From: Companilactobacillus pabuli
GTDB lineage: Bacteria; Bacillota; Bacilli; Lactobacillales; Lactobacillaceae
Length of the DNA: 64,000 nt
Assembly (NCBI RefSeq): GCF_014058425.1
Contig: NZ_CP049366.1
Location: forward strand, 744,001 to 808,000
Reading direction: 5' to 3'
The notes under the pieces: model-generated
Databases searched by the model: none
What the model saw: only the letters and a program-made list of their open reading frames with translations
What the model was told of the DNA's origin: nothing
Shown: in pieces, positions 40,157 to 48,357 of the stretch
Position numbering within the stretch: position 1 is the stretch's first letter
Layout of the letters: each line of letters starts with the position of its first letter
Translations under genes and position numbers: made by a program

Positions 40157-40210
40157 ATTACTGCTTTTATAATTTCATTTTAGTTTATTTGGTGAAATAA
40201 ATACAGTAAT
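40157..40210. repeat. Nested inverted repeats upstream of the Usp gene
   Basis: The outer arms ATTACTG (40157-40163) and CAGTAAT (40204-40210) enclose inner arms ATTTCA (40172-40177) and TGAAAT (40193-40198). This AT-rich structure lies in the control region of usp. It has no clear T tract for termination. Confidence 0.4.
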
Positions 40211-40220
40211 CCAACGATAT

Positions 40221-40499
40221 TTAACGTATATTTGCTAAATAAATTGAAAATCCTGCCGCAATCAAACTACCTAACAATAAAGTAATGAAGTTAGCTTCAC
40301 GACTTCCAAAAAAGGCAATGGCAATTCCCATAATAGCGACTAAAACCAATAATACAGCCGTATAGCGCATAACGTTTTTGAGCGTTAAATTTTCATCTGG
40401 TGAATAAATCAAAAATTTTCCGCTACTGTGTGACCAAAGAATGTAAGCTAAAGCTAACAAAAAAATCACAAAAAAGATCATTAAAATTTTAATTATCAT
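40221..40499 (-). CDS. Small three-helix membrane protein, unknown function
   Basis: The real gene probably starts at the ATG at 40499, which overlaps the rarA stop by 11 bp with GGAG 11 bases upstream, giving 92 aa. It has hydrophobic helices at about residues 3-22, 44-64 and 70-88. A longer frame back to 40721 is only the rarA coding region read in another frame. I do not recognise the family with certainty. Confidence 0.65.
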   Translation of the reverse strand: MIIKILMIFFVIFLLALAYILWSHSSGKFLIYSPDENLTLKNVMRYTAVLLVLVAIMGIAIAFFGSREANFITLLLGSLIAAGFSIYLANIR

Positions 40500-41793
40500 A
40501 ATTATTCTGACTCCGTTTCGAATTCTTTTTCCAAGATTGTATTTGTTGGATTCTGAGATTGAGCGCTTGTTCGTATTTACCAGTATCATTTGGTTGATAA
40601 TAGTGACGATTACGTAAATTATTTGGTAAGTACTGCTGTTCAACCCAAGAGTTTGGATAATTGTGGGGATATTTATATTCAATTCCGTGCCCAAGTTTCT
40701 TAGCTCCAGAGTAATGAGCATCTTTTAAGTCATCGGGAATAGAATTGGCTTTGCCGCTGCGAACATCTTCTAATGCAGAATCAATTGCGACCATGCCTGA
40801 ATTTGATTTAGGACAGAGACATAAGTCAATGACAGCATCTGCTAAAGGAATTCTAGCTTCAGGCAATCCCACCATTTGTGCAACCTGACAAGCTTGAACT
40901 GCTCTAGCACATGCTTGAGGGTTAGCTAAGCCGACATCTTCATAAGCACAGACCATCAATCTTCTAATGGCCGAGGTTAAATCACCAGCTTCTAATAGCC
41001 GAGCTAGATAAAGAATTGCAGCATTAGGATCACTGCCACGAATTGATTTTTGAAAAGCTGACATAACATCGTAATGACTGTCGCCATCTTTATCTGAAGA
41101 AATAGCTTTTCTTTGAACTGATTCTTCGATGGACTGTAAGTCAATGTGAATTAAGTCATCCTTTGAGGGCTTAGTTGAGAGAACTGAAAGTTCCAGTCCA
41201 TTTAAAATACTTCTCAAATCACCATTCGTGGAACTGACTAATAATTCCAGTGCATTTTCATCAAGTTTTACATGATATTTTCCTAAACCGTTCTCTGAAT
41301 CATTTAAAGCACGCTTAACGGCTTTTTTTAAGTCATCACTATTAAGTGGCTTCAATTCAAAAATTTGCACTCTAGAGCGAATAGCAGGGCTTATATTGAT
41401 ATATGGATTTTCAGTTGTAGCACCGATTAAAATAATGGAGCCACTTTCCAAAAGAGGTAATAAAAAATCCTGTTTAGTTTTATCTAAGCGATGAATCTCA
41501 TCGAGCATTAAAACAACGGTACCGCTCATTTTTGCTTCTTCAGCTACGATCTGTAGGTCTTTTTTAGTATCGGTTGCTGCATTCAACATGCGAAAGGCAT
41601 ATTTAGTAGAGCCGGCAATAGCACTGGCAATACTAGTTTTGCCGATCCCCGGAGGTCCATAAAGAATCATCGAGGACAACATTTTACTTTCAACCATTCG
41701 ACGAATGATTTTATGTGGTCCGACTAAATGCTGTTGTCCGACAACTTCATCGATATTAGTAGGGCGCATTCGATATGCTAATGGTTTTTGCAT
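40489..41793 (-). CDS. rarA: Replication-associated recombination protein RarA (MgsA)
   Basis: RarA is a clamp-loader-like AAA+ ATPase acting at stalled replication forks. The 434-aa protein has Walker A GPPGIGKTS (about residue 45), Walker B VLMLDEIHRLDK, the sensor TTENPY and the C-terminal tetramer domain (DVGLANPQA, HYSGAKKLGHG). It starts at ATG 41793, with AGGAGG upstream. An in-frame extension upstream to 41847 has no SD and would enter the divergent DUF1054 promoter. Confidence 0.95.
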   Translation of the reverse strand: MQKPLAYRMRPTNIDEVVGQQHLVGPHKIIRRMVESKMLSSMILYGPPGIGKTSIASAIAGSTKYAFRMLNAATDTKKDLQIVAEEAKMSGTVVLMLDEIHRLDKTKQDFLLPLLESGSIILIGATTENPYINISPAIRSRVQIFELKPLNSDDLKKAVKRALNDSENGLGKYHVKLDENALELLVSSTNGDLRSILNGLELSVLSTKPSKDDLIHIDLQSIEESVQRKAISSDKDGDSHYDVMSAFQKSIRGSDPNAAILYLARLLEAGDLTSAIRRLMVCAYEDVGLANPQACARAVQACQVAQMVGLPEARIPLADAVIDLCLCPKSNSGMVAIDSALEDVRSGKANSIPDDLKDAHYSGAKKLGHGIEYKYPHNYPNSWVEQQYLPNNLRNRHYYQPNDTGKYEQALNLRIQQIQSWKKNSKRSQNNYDN

Positions 41794-41845
41794 AGCTCCT
41801 CCTATATAATTAATATAATATATTCTACAACAAAGGATTGAGAAC

Positions 41846-42451
41846 ATGTTTGATAAAAATGATTTTAAAGTTTTTGATGATATGACACTTTCTGGACGTT
41901 TAGATTTAATTAAAACAAATCTTGATCCAAAGTTCGAAGTTTTTGGTTCGGGTTTATTAAAACATCTAGAAGATGAATATCAACAGCAATTTTTCATGAA
42001 AATAGCTAAACATCAGCGACGGACGAAAAATCCGCCTCCAGATACGTGGTTGGCTATTAATCAAGATAAAAAGGGTTATAAAAAGACTCCACATTTGGAA
42101 TTTGGGTTGTGGCCAGACCGTTATTTTATCACGTTTAGTCTCTTGGCAGATATTCGTGATCGTCAAAAATATTACCCAGTTTTAAGAAAGTATCAAGATC
42201 AAATAGTTCACGAAGGTTGGGGTGTCTCCAATGATCATACTTCTAGTAAGTTATTGTCGGCTGACAACTTTGAAAAAGTTATAACACATTATCAAAAGGT
42301 AAAATCTAGTGATTTAGTGATAGGCTTTGAATTGTTGAATACTTCGCAAGAAGTTATAAAAGGTGATTATGATCAAATTTTAAAAGATAAATTTTTACAA
42401 TTGAGTAAGTATTTAGTTGACTTCAATCAAGAAATTTCTTCACAAAATTAA
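41846..42451 (+). CDS. DUF1054 / UPF0637 (YktB) family protein
   Basis: The 201-aa protein matches the Bacillus YktB family: N-terminal FDKNDFKVFDDMTLSGRL, the central KTPHLEFGLWPDRYFITFSLLADI, and a C-terminal Y-Q-K-V-K-S-S-D-L-V-I segment. It is soluble, with no known enzymatic role. It is divergent from rarA with a 52-bp gap. AAAGGATTGAG precedes the ATG. Confidence 0.88.
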   Translation: MFDKNDFKVFDDMTLSGRLDLIKTNLDPKFEVFGSGLLKHLEDEYQQQFFMKIAKHQRRTKNPPPDTWLAINQDKKGYKKTPHLEFGLWPDRYFITFSLLADIRDRQKYYPVLRKYQDQIVHEGWGVSNDHTSSKLLSADNFEKVITHYQKVKSSDLVIGFELLNTSQEVIKGDYDQILKDKFLQLSKYLVDFNQEISSQN

Positions 42452-42534
42452 TTTTTTATTATTAGTTTAATTTGTATAAAAGATATCCTATAATGATGTT
42501 GAATTAAGAGAATAATAATTAAGGGATGATGAAG

Positions 42535-42705
42535 ATGGAGTGGTATAAATGTGCGGAATTTTGGTTCGGCGTAATTATAACGTTGGCGTTTTTCCAATTG
42601 TTTTTTAACGCAACCTTTGGAGTCATGTGGTGGAGCGGCTTGATAGCTAGTATTGTTGGTCTGCTGCTTATTCTAAATTCATTAAGTAGGATTAAATTTA
42701 AGTAG
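42535..42705 (+). CDS. Small membrane protein (56 aa), unknown function
   Basis: A short open frame starts at ATG 42535, 9 bases after AAGGG. It codes for MEWYKCAEFWFG followed by two hydrophobic helices (about residues 12-29 and 34-49) and a basic end (SRIKFK). A TATAAT at 42489-42494 may be its -10, and a long hairpin with T5 follows the stop. Its own signals and clean membrane profile make it likely real. Confidence 0.6.
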   Translation: MEWYKCAEFWFGVIITLAFFQLFFNATFGVMWWSGLIASIVGLLLILNSLSRIKFK

Positions 42706-42756
42706 AGAACATTGTTAGAGTGAAGTTATTATTTCATTCTGGTGATGTTCTTTTTA
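42706..42756 (+). terminator. Terminator after the 56-aa membrane protein gene
   Basis: AGAACAT (42706-42712) pairs with ATGTTCT (42745-42751), with an inner AGAGTGAA/TTCATTCT stem, followed by T5. Confidence 0.75.
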
Positions 42757-42775
42757 ATTTATATAAAAATAAGGC

Positions 42776-42812
42776 AAAAAAAAATACATCCACCAAATAG
42801 TGAATGTATTTT
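42776..42812 (-). terminator. Terminator of rpsD
   Basis: AAAATACAT (42781-42789) pairs with ATGTATTTT (42804-42812). On the minus strand a long T tract follows. Confidence 0.8.
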
Positions 42813-42822
42813 TGTCCAAATA

Positions 42823-43434
42823 TTAAAGTACTTGGTTGTAGTATTCAACAACTAGTGATTCATCAATGTTTGGTTCTAGTTCGTCACGTTCTGGGTTACG
42901 TACTAGTGAACCTGTCAATGTGTTTTCATCGAAGTTAACAAAACCAGGACGACCAACAACGTTTTCAAGGTTTTCCTTAACAATAGCAAGGTCCTTTGAC
43001 TTTTCACGAAGGCTGATCTTTTGACCAATTTGAACTTCGTATGAAGGGATATCAACACGTTTGCCATCAACTGTGATGTGACCGTGGTTTACAAGTTGAC
43101 GAGCTTGTGGACGTGAACTTGCAAGACCTAAACGGTAAACAACGTTATCCAATCTTGTTTCAAGAAGGATCATTAAGTTGATACCATGGATACCATCCAT
43201 CTTACCAGCACGGTTAAATAGGTTACGGAATTGACGTTCGTTAACATCATACATGAAACGTAACTTTTGCTTTTCAGCTAATTGTTGACCGTATTCTGAG
43301 ATCTTACGACGGCCACCGTTTGGTCCGTGTTGACCAGGGGCGTAGTTTCTACGAGCGATTTCCTTACCAGTACCTGAAAGTGAGATACCTAAACGACGTG
43401 ATAATTTCCAGCGTGGGCCAGTATATCTTGACAT
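42823..43434 (-). CDS. rpsD: 30S ribosomal protein S4
   Basis: S4 binds 16S rRNA early in 30S assembly. The 203-aa length is typical. The N-terminus ([16 protein letters not shown]) lacks zinc Cys residues, so this is the C-minus form. The S4 RNA-binding domain is seen at [15 protein letters not shown] and [15 protein letters not shown]. It stands alone, as in Bacillus, with a long structured leader (43446-43608) that is probably its autoregulatory target. Confidence 0.98.
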   Translation of the reverse strand: MSRYTGPRWKLSRRLGISLSGTGKEIARRNYAPGQHGPNGGRRKISEYGQQLAEKQKLRFMYDVNERQFRNLFNRAGKMDGIHGINLMILLETRLDNVVYRLGLASSRPQARQLVNHGHITVDGKRVDIPSYEVQIGQKISLREKSKDLAIVKENLENVVGRPGFVNFDENTLTGSLVRNPERDELEPNIDESLVVEYYNQVL

Positions 43435-43445
43435 ATTTTAATTCC

Positions 43446-43608
43446 TCCAAAATGTTTGTCTGGAGTAAAATAATTAACTAGAGCTTAGCATTCGTGCAGT
43501 TATCGTTACAAATTTCACCTTGTGCAGCCACAGGTTACTGATTGAACTAACTCGTCGATAACTGTTGACGTTCTTGCCGCTCTTTGCTGCATATTTTACA
43601 CGAAGGCT
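43446..43608 (-). ncRNA. Structured rpsD leader, probable S4 autoregulatory element
   Basis: The leader between the promoter and the rpsD SD contains a long-range perfect 9-bp pairing (CAGTTATCG at 43497-43505 with CGATAACTG at 43556-43564) that encloses a local hairpin at about 43517-43535. In Bacillus rpsD is repressed by S4 binding its own leader. That the same happens here is inference. Confidence 0.65.
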
Positions 43609-43637
43609 AGTATACCGTGATGACGAACGATTGTCAA
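43609..43637 (-). promoter_or_regulatory. Promoter of rpsD
   Basis: On the minus strand TTGACA (43632-43637), a 17-bp spacer and TATACT (43609-43614) give a near-consensus promoter, about 170 bp upstream of the ATG. Confidence 0.88.
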
Positions 43638-43705
43638 AATTATTTTGGGAATAGTTTAAAACTTTATTATGAAAAGCTGACTTAGATAATAATAAGAGTA
43701 ATATT

Positions 43706-43714
43706 TGTTATAAT
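43706..43714 (+). promoter_or_regulatory. Extended -10 element before ezrA
   Basis: TG-T-TATAAT lies 40 bp before the ezrA GTG. No good -35 is seen, which is tolerable for an extended -10 promoter. Confidence 0.5.
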
Positions 43715-43754
43715 TTCATAAAGACAAGACTGAATCGTCATTAGGGGTGTAAAT

Positions 43755-45443
43755 GTGTTTGTAATTATTATTGGAATAATCTTAATCGTTCTATTTTTCT
43801 TATGGTACATGTGGTTTTTGCAAAAGAAAAATGCTTCCACGTTAAATGAATATAAGGATAGAACTGATCACTTAAAAGAAGCTCGCTTAGAAGGCAAAAT
43901 TGAGAAACTAACTAAAATGAAATTGTCTGGTGCTAGTGATGATCGTTTTAATCAGTTGAAAGTTGAATATCACAAGCAAGAAGAAGAGATTTTTTCGGAT
44001 ATTCTTCGACAAATGCGTGGAGCCGAATACAAAAATACTGAATTTAAGGTTTTCGGTGCCAATAGTGATTTGAAAAAAATTAATGCTAGTTTGAAACAAT
44101 TTGAAGATGAAATTTCTCAAATTTCACAGGGCTTTGATGAATTGTTAAAGAGCAATGAATTGAATGCTACTCACAGCGAAGAATTACAAAAGAAATATCA
44201 AACATTACGCAAGCAAGTTTTGACGCAATCATTTAGTTATGGTCCAGCGACCGATAAATTAGAGGATGAGTTATCAGAGATTGCTAACTTATTAGATAAT
44301 GAAAAGCAATTAACAACTAAAGGTGATCACATTGAAGCTAGTCAAATTTTGGACGATATTAAAATTAAGCTAGGTTTGATCACAGACCAATTAAAAGTTA
44401 TCGAACCATTGTTCCACGACTTAAATGAAGTTTTCCCAGGGCAAGTGGACGAAATTAAGTTTGTCTTTCAAAAATTAGATAAGCAACATTTCAAATTCAA
44501 TGATGATATTGTTGCCTTGATTCAAGAAGTTCAAAAAGAAATTGAAGAATCAAATGACAAGTTGGGTGAATTGAATTTCGACGCTGTTAATACTAATAAT
44601 GAAGATATTAAACAAAGAATTGACGACTTGTATGAAACGTTAACGTTGGAAATAGACGGTAAGCGTGATGTTTTAAAGGAACAAAAACCTGTTTTAGACT
44701 ACATCAATCACGCGGTTTTTCAACACAATCGTTTGGATAAAAGAATTCAGAAATTACAAGAAGGTTATGTCTTAACAGATAAGACTTTAGATACTTTTAA
44801 GAGTAATTTTGATACCTTGAATGAAGTTCGTCGTGAATACGATGCCGACGTACAAAGTATTGCTGATAAACAAGTGATTTTTTCACAAGTAAGAACTGAT
44901 TTTAAAAACATCGTTAAAGAATTAGATGAAATCGAAACTAGTGAAAAAGATATTAATGATGAACTCAATCAGATGTTAACTAGTGAACAAATTGCTCGTA
45001 ATAGTGTCGATGAATATGCTAAACGTTTAGAGATTCAAAAAAAGATGATCGAACAATTGCGCTTGAATGGTTTGCCAGATGATTATCTTGATTACTTCTA
45101 CATGGTTTATGATGAAATCAATAAATTATATGATGATTTAGATGCTGATCAAATTAATATGGAAGATATTAGTAAAGCAGTCATCATCACGCAAGAGGAT
45201 TTGAATAACTTGGTAGAAAAAACTTCTAAGTTGAAGTACAACGTCCAATTAGCCGAAAAGTTACTGCAATATGCAAACCGTTATGCTACTAAGGATGGCG
45301 CCTTTAGTGATGAATTGGCACATGCACGTTCATTATTTGATGATGATTACAACTATCAAGAGTCAGTTGATGTAATTTCAAAAGCCTTGGAAGAGGTTGA
45401 ATCTGGTTCAGTTGACCGAATAAAAGAGACAATTAATTCTTAA
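43755..45443 (+). CDS. ezrA: Septation ring formation regulator EzrA
   Basis: EzrA is a membrane-anchored spectrin-like protein that restrains FtsZ rings away from midcell and joins the divisome. The 562-aa protein has a single N-terminal helix (residues 2-18, FVIIIGIILIVLFFLWYMWF) and then long coiled coils to the end. It starts with GTG at 43755 after GGGGTG. It stands upstream of the desulfurase gene, separated by a small terminator. Confidence 0.93.
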   Translation: MFVIIIGIILIVLFFLWYMWFLQKKNASTLNEYKDRTDHLKEARLEGKIEKLTKMKLSGASDDRFNQLKVEYHKQEEEIFSDILRQMRGAEYKNTEFKVFGANSDLKKINASLKQFEDEISQISQGFDELLKSNELNATHSEELQKKYQTLRKQVLTQSFSYGPATDKLEDELSEIANLLDNEKQLTTKGDHIEASQILDDIKIKLGLITDQLKVIEPLFHDLNEVFPGQVDEIKFVFQKLDKQHFKFNDDIVALIQEVQKEIEESNDKLGELNFDAVNTNNEDIKQRIDDLYETLTLEIDGKRDVLKEQKPVLDYINHAVFQHNRLDKRIQKLQEGYVLTDKTLDTFKSNFDTLNEVRREYDADVQSIADKQVIFSQVRTDFKNIVKELDEIETSEKDINDELNQMLTSEQIARNSVDEYAKRLEIQKKMIEQLRLNGLPDDYLDYFYMVYDEINKLYDDLDADQINMEDISKAVIITQEDLNNLVEKTSKLKYNVQLAEKLLQYANRYATKDGAFSDELAHARSLFDDDYNYQESVDVISKALEEVESGSVDRIKETINS

Positions 45444-45483
45444 TTTCTCTAAAAGTGTGTTAAATTATAATAGATAAAAATTT

Positions 45484-45502
45484 GGGCCTTTGAGGCCTTT
45501 TT
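45484..45502 (+). terminator. Terminator between ezrA and the desulfurase gene
   Basis: GGCCT (45485-45489) pairs with AGGCC (45493-45497) around TTG, followed by T5. Confidence 0.75.
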
Positions 45503-45519
45503 ATTTTGGTGAGGCAAAA

Positions 45520-46665
45520 ATGATATATTTTGATAATAGTGCAACAACTAAAGTTAATGATTCAGTTCTAAAAACTTACAATGCTGCTAGTGAAGAATAT
45601 TTCGGGAATCCTTCTAGTTTGCATAAGTTAGGTTTGAGAGCTTATGAATTATTGGAAACATCTCGTAAACAAATCGCAAAACTAATGGGCTTCAAACAAG
45701 ATGAAGTCGTTTTTACTAGTGGTGGTACTGAGGGTAACAATTGGATCATCAAGGGTACAGCTTTCAAGAAACGTGAATTTGGTAAACACATCATCACAAC
45801 ACAAATTGAGCATCCATCTGTTTTGAACACGATGCATCAACTTGAAGAACTAGGTTTTGAAGTAACTTATTTACCAGTCGATAAGACTGGTCATATTAGT
45901 GCTGAAGACCTTAAGAATGCTATTCGTGACGATACGATTTTAGTTTCAACTATGGCAGTTAATAATGAAATTGGTGCTATTCAACCAATCCATGAGATTG
46001 CCAATGTCCTAAAAGACTATCCAAATATTAGTTATCACGTCGATTCTGTCCAAGCAATTGGTAAGAATATTCAAGATAAATTCATGGATCCACGTGTTGA
46101 TTACTATACTTTCTCTGGTCACAAATTCCATGCACCTCGTGGAATCGGCTTTATTTATATGAAAGAAGGTAAACAACTTGAACCACTAATGGCTGGTGGT
46201 GGTCAAGAATCAAACCTTCGTAGTGGTACTGAAAATACTCCAGCAATTGCAGGTATGGCTAAAGCTATTCGTCTTCTAAAAGAGGATGAAGACAAAAAGG
46301 CTGACAAGATGGAGCAACTAAAGGAAAAATTAGTTAACCATTTGAAGACAATGGACAACGTTCACGTCTTTTCACAAATTGCTGATAATTTTGCTCCACA
46401 TATTATCTGTTTTACAATCGATGGTGTTCGTGGTGAAACAATCGTGCATACGTTTGAAGACCGTGACATCTATATTTCAACAACTAGTGCTTGTTCATCC
46501 AAAAAGGGTTTGGAATCAGGTACTTTAAAGGCAATGAATGTCAGAGAAAATGTTGCAACTAGTGCTGTACGTGTTAGTTTAGATGAAAGTAATACTGAAA
46601 AAGAAATGGATGAATTCATTAAGAATTTAGATGAAATTCACGACCATTTCCAAATTTTGAACTAG
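45520..46665 (+). CDS. Cysteine desulfurase (IscS/NifZ-like)
   Basis: The 381-aa PLP enzyme starts at ATG 45520 with GGTGAGG upstream. It has YFDNSATTK at the N-terminus, the PLP lysine in FSGHKFHAPRG, and the sulfur-carrying Cys in TSACSSKKG. It sits directly before thiI, an arrangement known from Bacillus nifZ-thiI, where the desulfurase feeds sulfur to ThiI for 4-thiouridine in tRNA. That role is more likely here than Fe-S assembly, since no iscU or suf genes are in view. Confidence 0.93.
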   Translation: MIYFDNSATTKVNDSVLKTYNAASEEYFGNPSSLHKLGLRAYELLETSRKQIAKLMGFKQDEVVFTSGGTEGNNWIIKGTAFKKREFGKHIITTQIEHPSVLNTMHQLEELGFEVTYLPVDKTGHISAEDLKNAIRDDTILVSTMAVNNEIGAIQPIHEIANVLKDYPNISYHVDSVQAIGKNIQDKFMDPRVDYYTFSGHKFHAPRGIGFIYMKEGKQLEPLMAGGGQESNLRSGTENTPAIAGMAKAIRLLKEDEDKKADKMEQLKEKLVNHLKTMDNVHVFSQIADNFAPHIICFTIDGVRGETIVHTFEDRDIYISTTSACSSKKGLESGTLKAMNVRENVATSAVRVSLDESNTEKEMDEFIKNLDEIHDHFQILN

Positions 46666-46674
46666 GAGAAATAC

Positions 46675-47892
46675 ATGGAATATACTGAAATTATGGTTCG
46701 TTACGGCGAGCTATCAACAAAGGGTAAAAACCGTAAAAGCTTCATCGACCGTCTTCACGGGAATGTAGCTAAGGTTTTGAAGGATTACCCTGATCTTAGA
46801 ATGCAACCACATCGTGATCGTCTACACATTAAATTAAACGGTGTTGATGCAAAACCAGTAATGGAAAAATTAAAGAATGTCTTTGGTATCCAAACTTTTT
46901 CACTCAGTGTGAAGGTTTCACGTGATTTTGAAGATGTTAAGAAAAAAGCTGTTGAAATGATGCACGAAGCTTATAAGCCTGGCATGAGTTTCAAAGTGGG
47001 AACTAAACGTGCGGATAAGACTTATGAACTAGATACTAATCAAATCAACTTGCAATTAGGGGATGCTATTTGTGAAGCTTTCCCAGGAATTGATGTTGAG
47101 ATGAAACGCCCTGATATCAAGATTTCTGTCGAAGTTCGTCAAGATGGAATCTATTTATCCTACTTAACAGTTAAGGGTGCTGGTGGTCTCCCTGTCGGTA
47201 CAGCTGGAAAGGCTATGTTGATGCTATCTGGTGGAATCGATTCTCCAGTTGCCGGATACTTAGCTATGAAGCGTGGGGTGGATATTGAAATGGTTCACTT
47301 CTTCAGTCCTCCATACACTTCAGAACAAGCTTTGAATAAGGCCAAAGAATTAACTTCTAAGTTGACTGCCTTTGGTGGAAATATCAAGTTTATCGAAGTA
47401 CCTTTTGCTGAAATTCAAGAAACAATCAAATCCAGCGTTCCTGAAGGTTACTTGATGACGATTCAACGTCGTTTCATGTTGAGATTGACTGATTTGATCC
47501 GTGAAAAAGAACACGGTCTAGCAATTTTCAATGGTGAGGCTGTTGGTCAAGTTGCTTCACAAACATTGGAAAGTATGGCAGCTATCAATGACGTTACCAC
47601 TACACCAATTTTGCGTCCTGTAGCAACAATGGATAAGACAGAAATCATTCGTTTGGCTGAAAAAATCGATACTTTCAATCTTTCAATTCAACCATTCGAA
47701 GACTGCTGTACTGTCTTTGCTCCACCATCACCAAAGACACGTCCAAGTATCGAAAAGACTCGTCATTTTGAGAGTGTTCTAGATATCGATGGATTAATTC
47801 AACGTGCTATGGATGGCATTAAGATCACAACCATTGAACATGGCGACAAGTTTATGGAAAGTGATCAAGAAAACATCAGTAGTTTGCTATAA
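46675..47892 (+). CDS. thiI: tRNA 4-thiouridine synthase ThiI
   Basis: ThiI adenylates U8 of tRNA and transfers sulfur to it. The 405-aa protein has a ferredoxin-like start ([16 protein letters not shown]), a THUMP domain to about residue 165, then the PP-loop [13 protein letters not shown]. It lacks the C-terminal rhodanese domain of the E. coli enzyme (482 aa), so it needs the desulfurase encoded 9 bp upstream. A catalytic Cys is expected in FEDCCTVF. Confidence 0.96.
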   Translation: MEYTEIMVRYGELSTKGKNRKSFIDRLHGNVAKVLKDYPDLRMQPHRDRLHIKLNGVDAKPVMEKLKNVFGIQTFSLSVKVSRDFEDVKKKAVEMMHEAYKPGMSFKVGTKRADKTYELDTNQINLQLGDAICEAFPGIDVEMKRPDIKISVEVRQDGIYLSYLTVKGAGGLPVGTAGKAMLMLSGGIDSPVAGYLAMKRGVDIEMVHFFSPPYTSEQALNKAKELTSKLTAFGGNIKFIEVPFAEIQETIKSSVPEGYLMTIQRRFMLRLTDLIREKEHGLAIFNGEAVGQVASQTLESMAAINDVTTTPILRPVATMDKTEIIRLAEKIDTFNLSIQPFEDCCTVFAPPSPKTRPSIEKTRHFESVLDIDGLIQRAMDGIKITTIEHGDKFMESDQENISSLL

Positions 47893-47898
47893 AATTAA

Positions 47899-47927
47899 TT
47901 GACGTTTAATAAAGAATGTTTTATTAT
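47899..47927 (+). promoter_or_regulatory. Promoter of the valS T-box transcript
   Basis: TTGACG (47899-47904), a 17-bp spacer and TATTAT (47922-47927). It begins 6 bp after the thiI stop and drives the valS leader. Confidence 0.8.
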
Positions 47928-47935
47928 CAGAATAT

Positions 47936-48137
47936 CAGCTTTGAGCAGGAGTGTTGATTGAAGAGATTTCAGAGAAGGCATGTTGTTGAGAATTGCCGAA
48001 TCGAATCAATTGATTGTTGCCTGTGAGCTATCATTAAATGATCGGGCCACCGTTATCTGTTGAGTGAAGAGTGAAAACTCTTAATTTAGGTGGTACCGCG
48101 AGCATTCGTCCTATTAGGGATGGGTGCTCTTTTTTTA
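47936..48137 (+). ncRNA. T-box riboswitch, valine-specific, with terminator
   Basis: The T-box core AGGTGGTACCGCG (48088-48100) lies before a terminator whose arms start GAGCA (48100-48104) and TGCTC (48125-48129) and that ends in T8. In Stem I, a GTT triplet at 48016-48018 lies one purine before the closing CCTG and fits as a valine specifier (GUU). The T-box bulge TGGT would pair with an ACCA tRNA end. Uncharged tRNA-Val would favour the antiterminator and allow valS transcription. The specifier assignment is by eye. Confidence 0.92.
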
Positions 48138-48317
48138 CAGTCTCTTACCGGCTATGCCGGTTAGAGACTGTTATGGGGATGCGTAAGCATCCGTATACCA
48201 TGGTTTTAGGCTATGCCGGTTAGAGACTGTTATGGGGGCGCGTAGCGCCCGTATTCCATAATTTATCGGCTATACCGGTAAGAGAGTGTAATATGGGGAT
48301 AATCCTCATTTTAAGTA
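48138..48317. repeat. Three tandem 59-bp units with variable hairpins in the valS leader
   Basis: Units starting GGCTATGCCGG at 48150 and 48209, and a diverged one (GGCTATACCGG) at 48268, are spaced exactly 59 bp apart. Units 1 and 2 share 29 identical bases. Each unit carries a second hairpin whose two arms change together: GGATGC/GCATCC in unit 1, GGGCGC/GCGCCC in unit 2, GGGGAT/ATCCTC in unit 3. The first unit is also the 3' half of a 14-bp hairpin at 48138-48170. The array lies between the T-box terminator and the valS SD. Confidence 0.88.
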
Positions 48318-48357
48318 ATATATCAGCGTAAAAAGTAAAAAAAACGGAGGAAACAAC

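Noticed and set aside
40500-40721. N-terminal extension of the three-helix membrane protein into rarA
   Set aside because: The extra 74 residues come from rarA codons in another frame, and the ATG at 40499 has a plausible SD.
48138-48317. Repeats taken as a CRISPR array
   Set aside because: The units are contiguous at 59 bp without unique spacers of uniform length, internal variation keeps pairing, and no cas genes are nearby.
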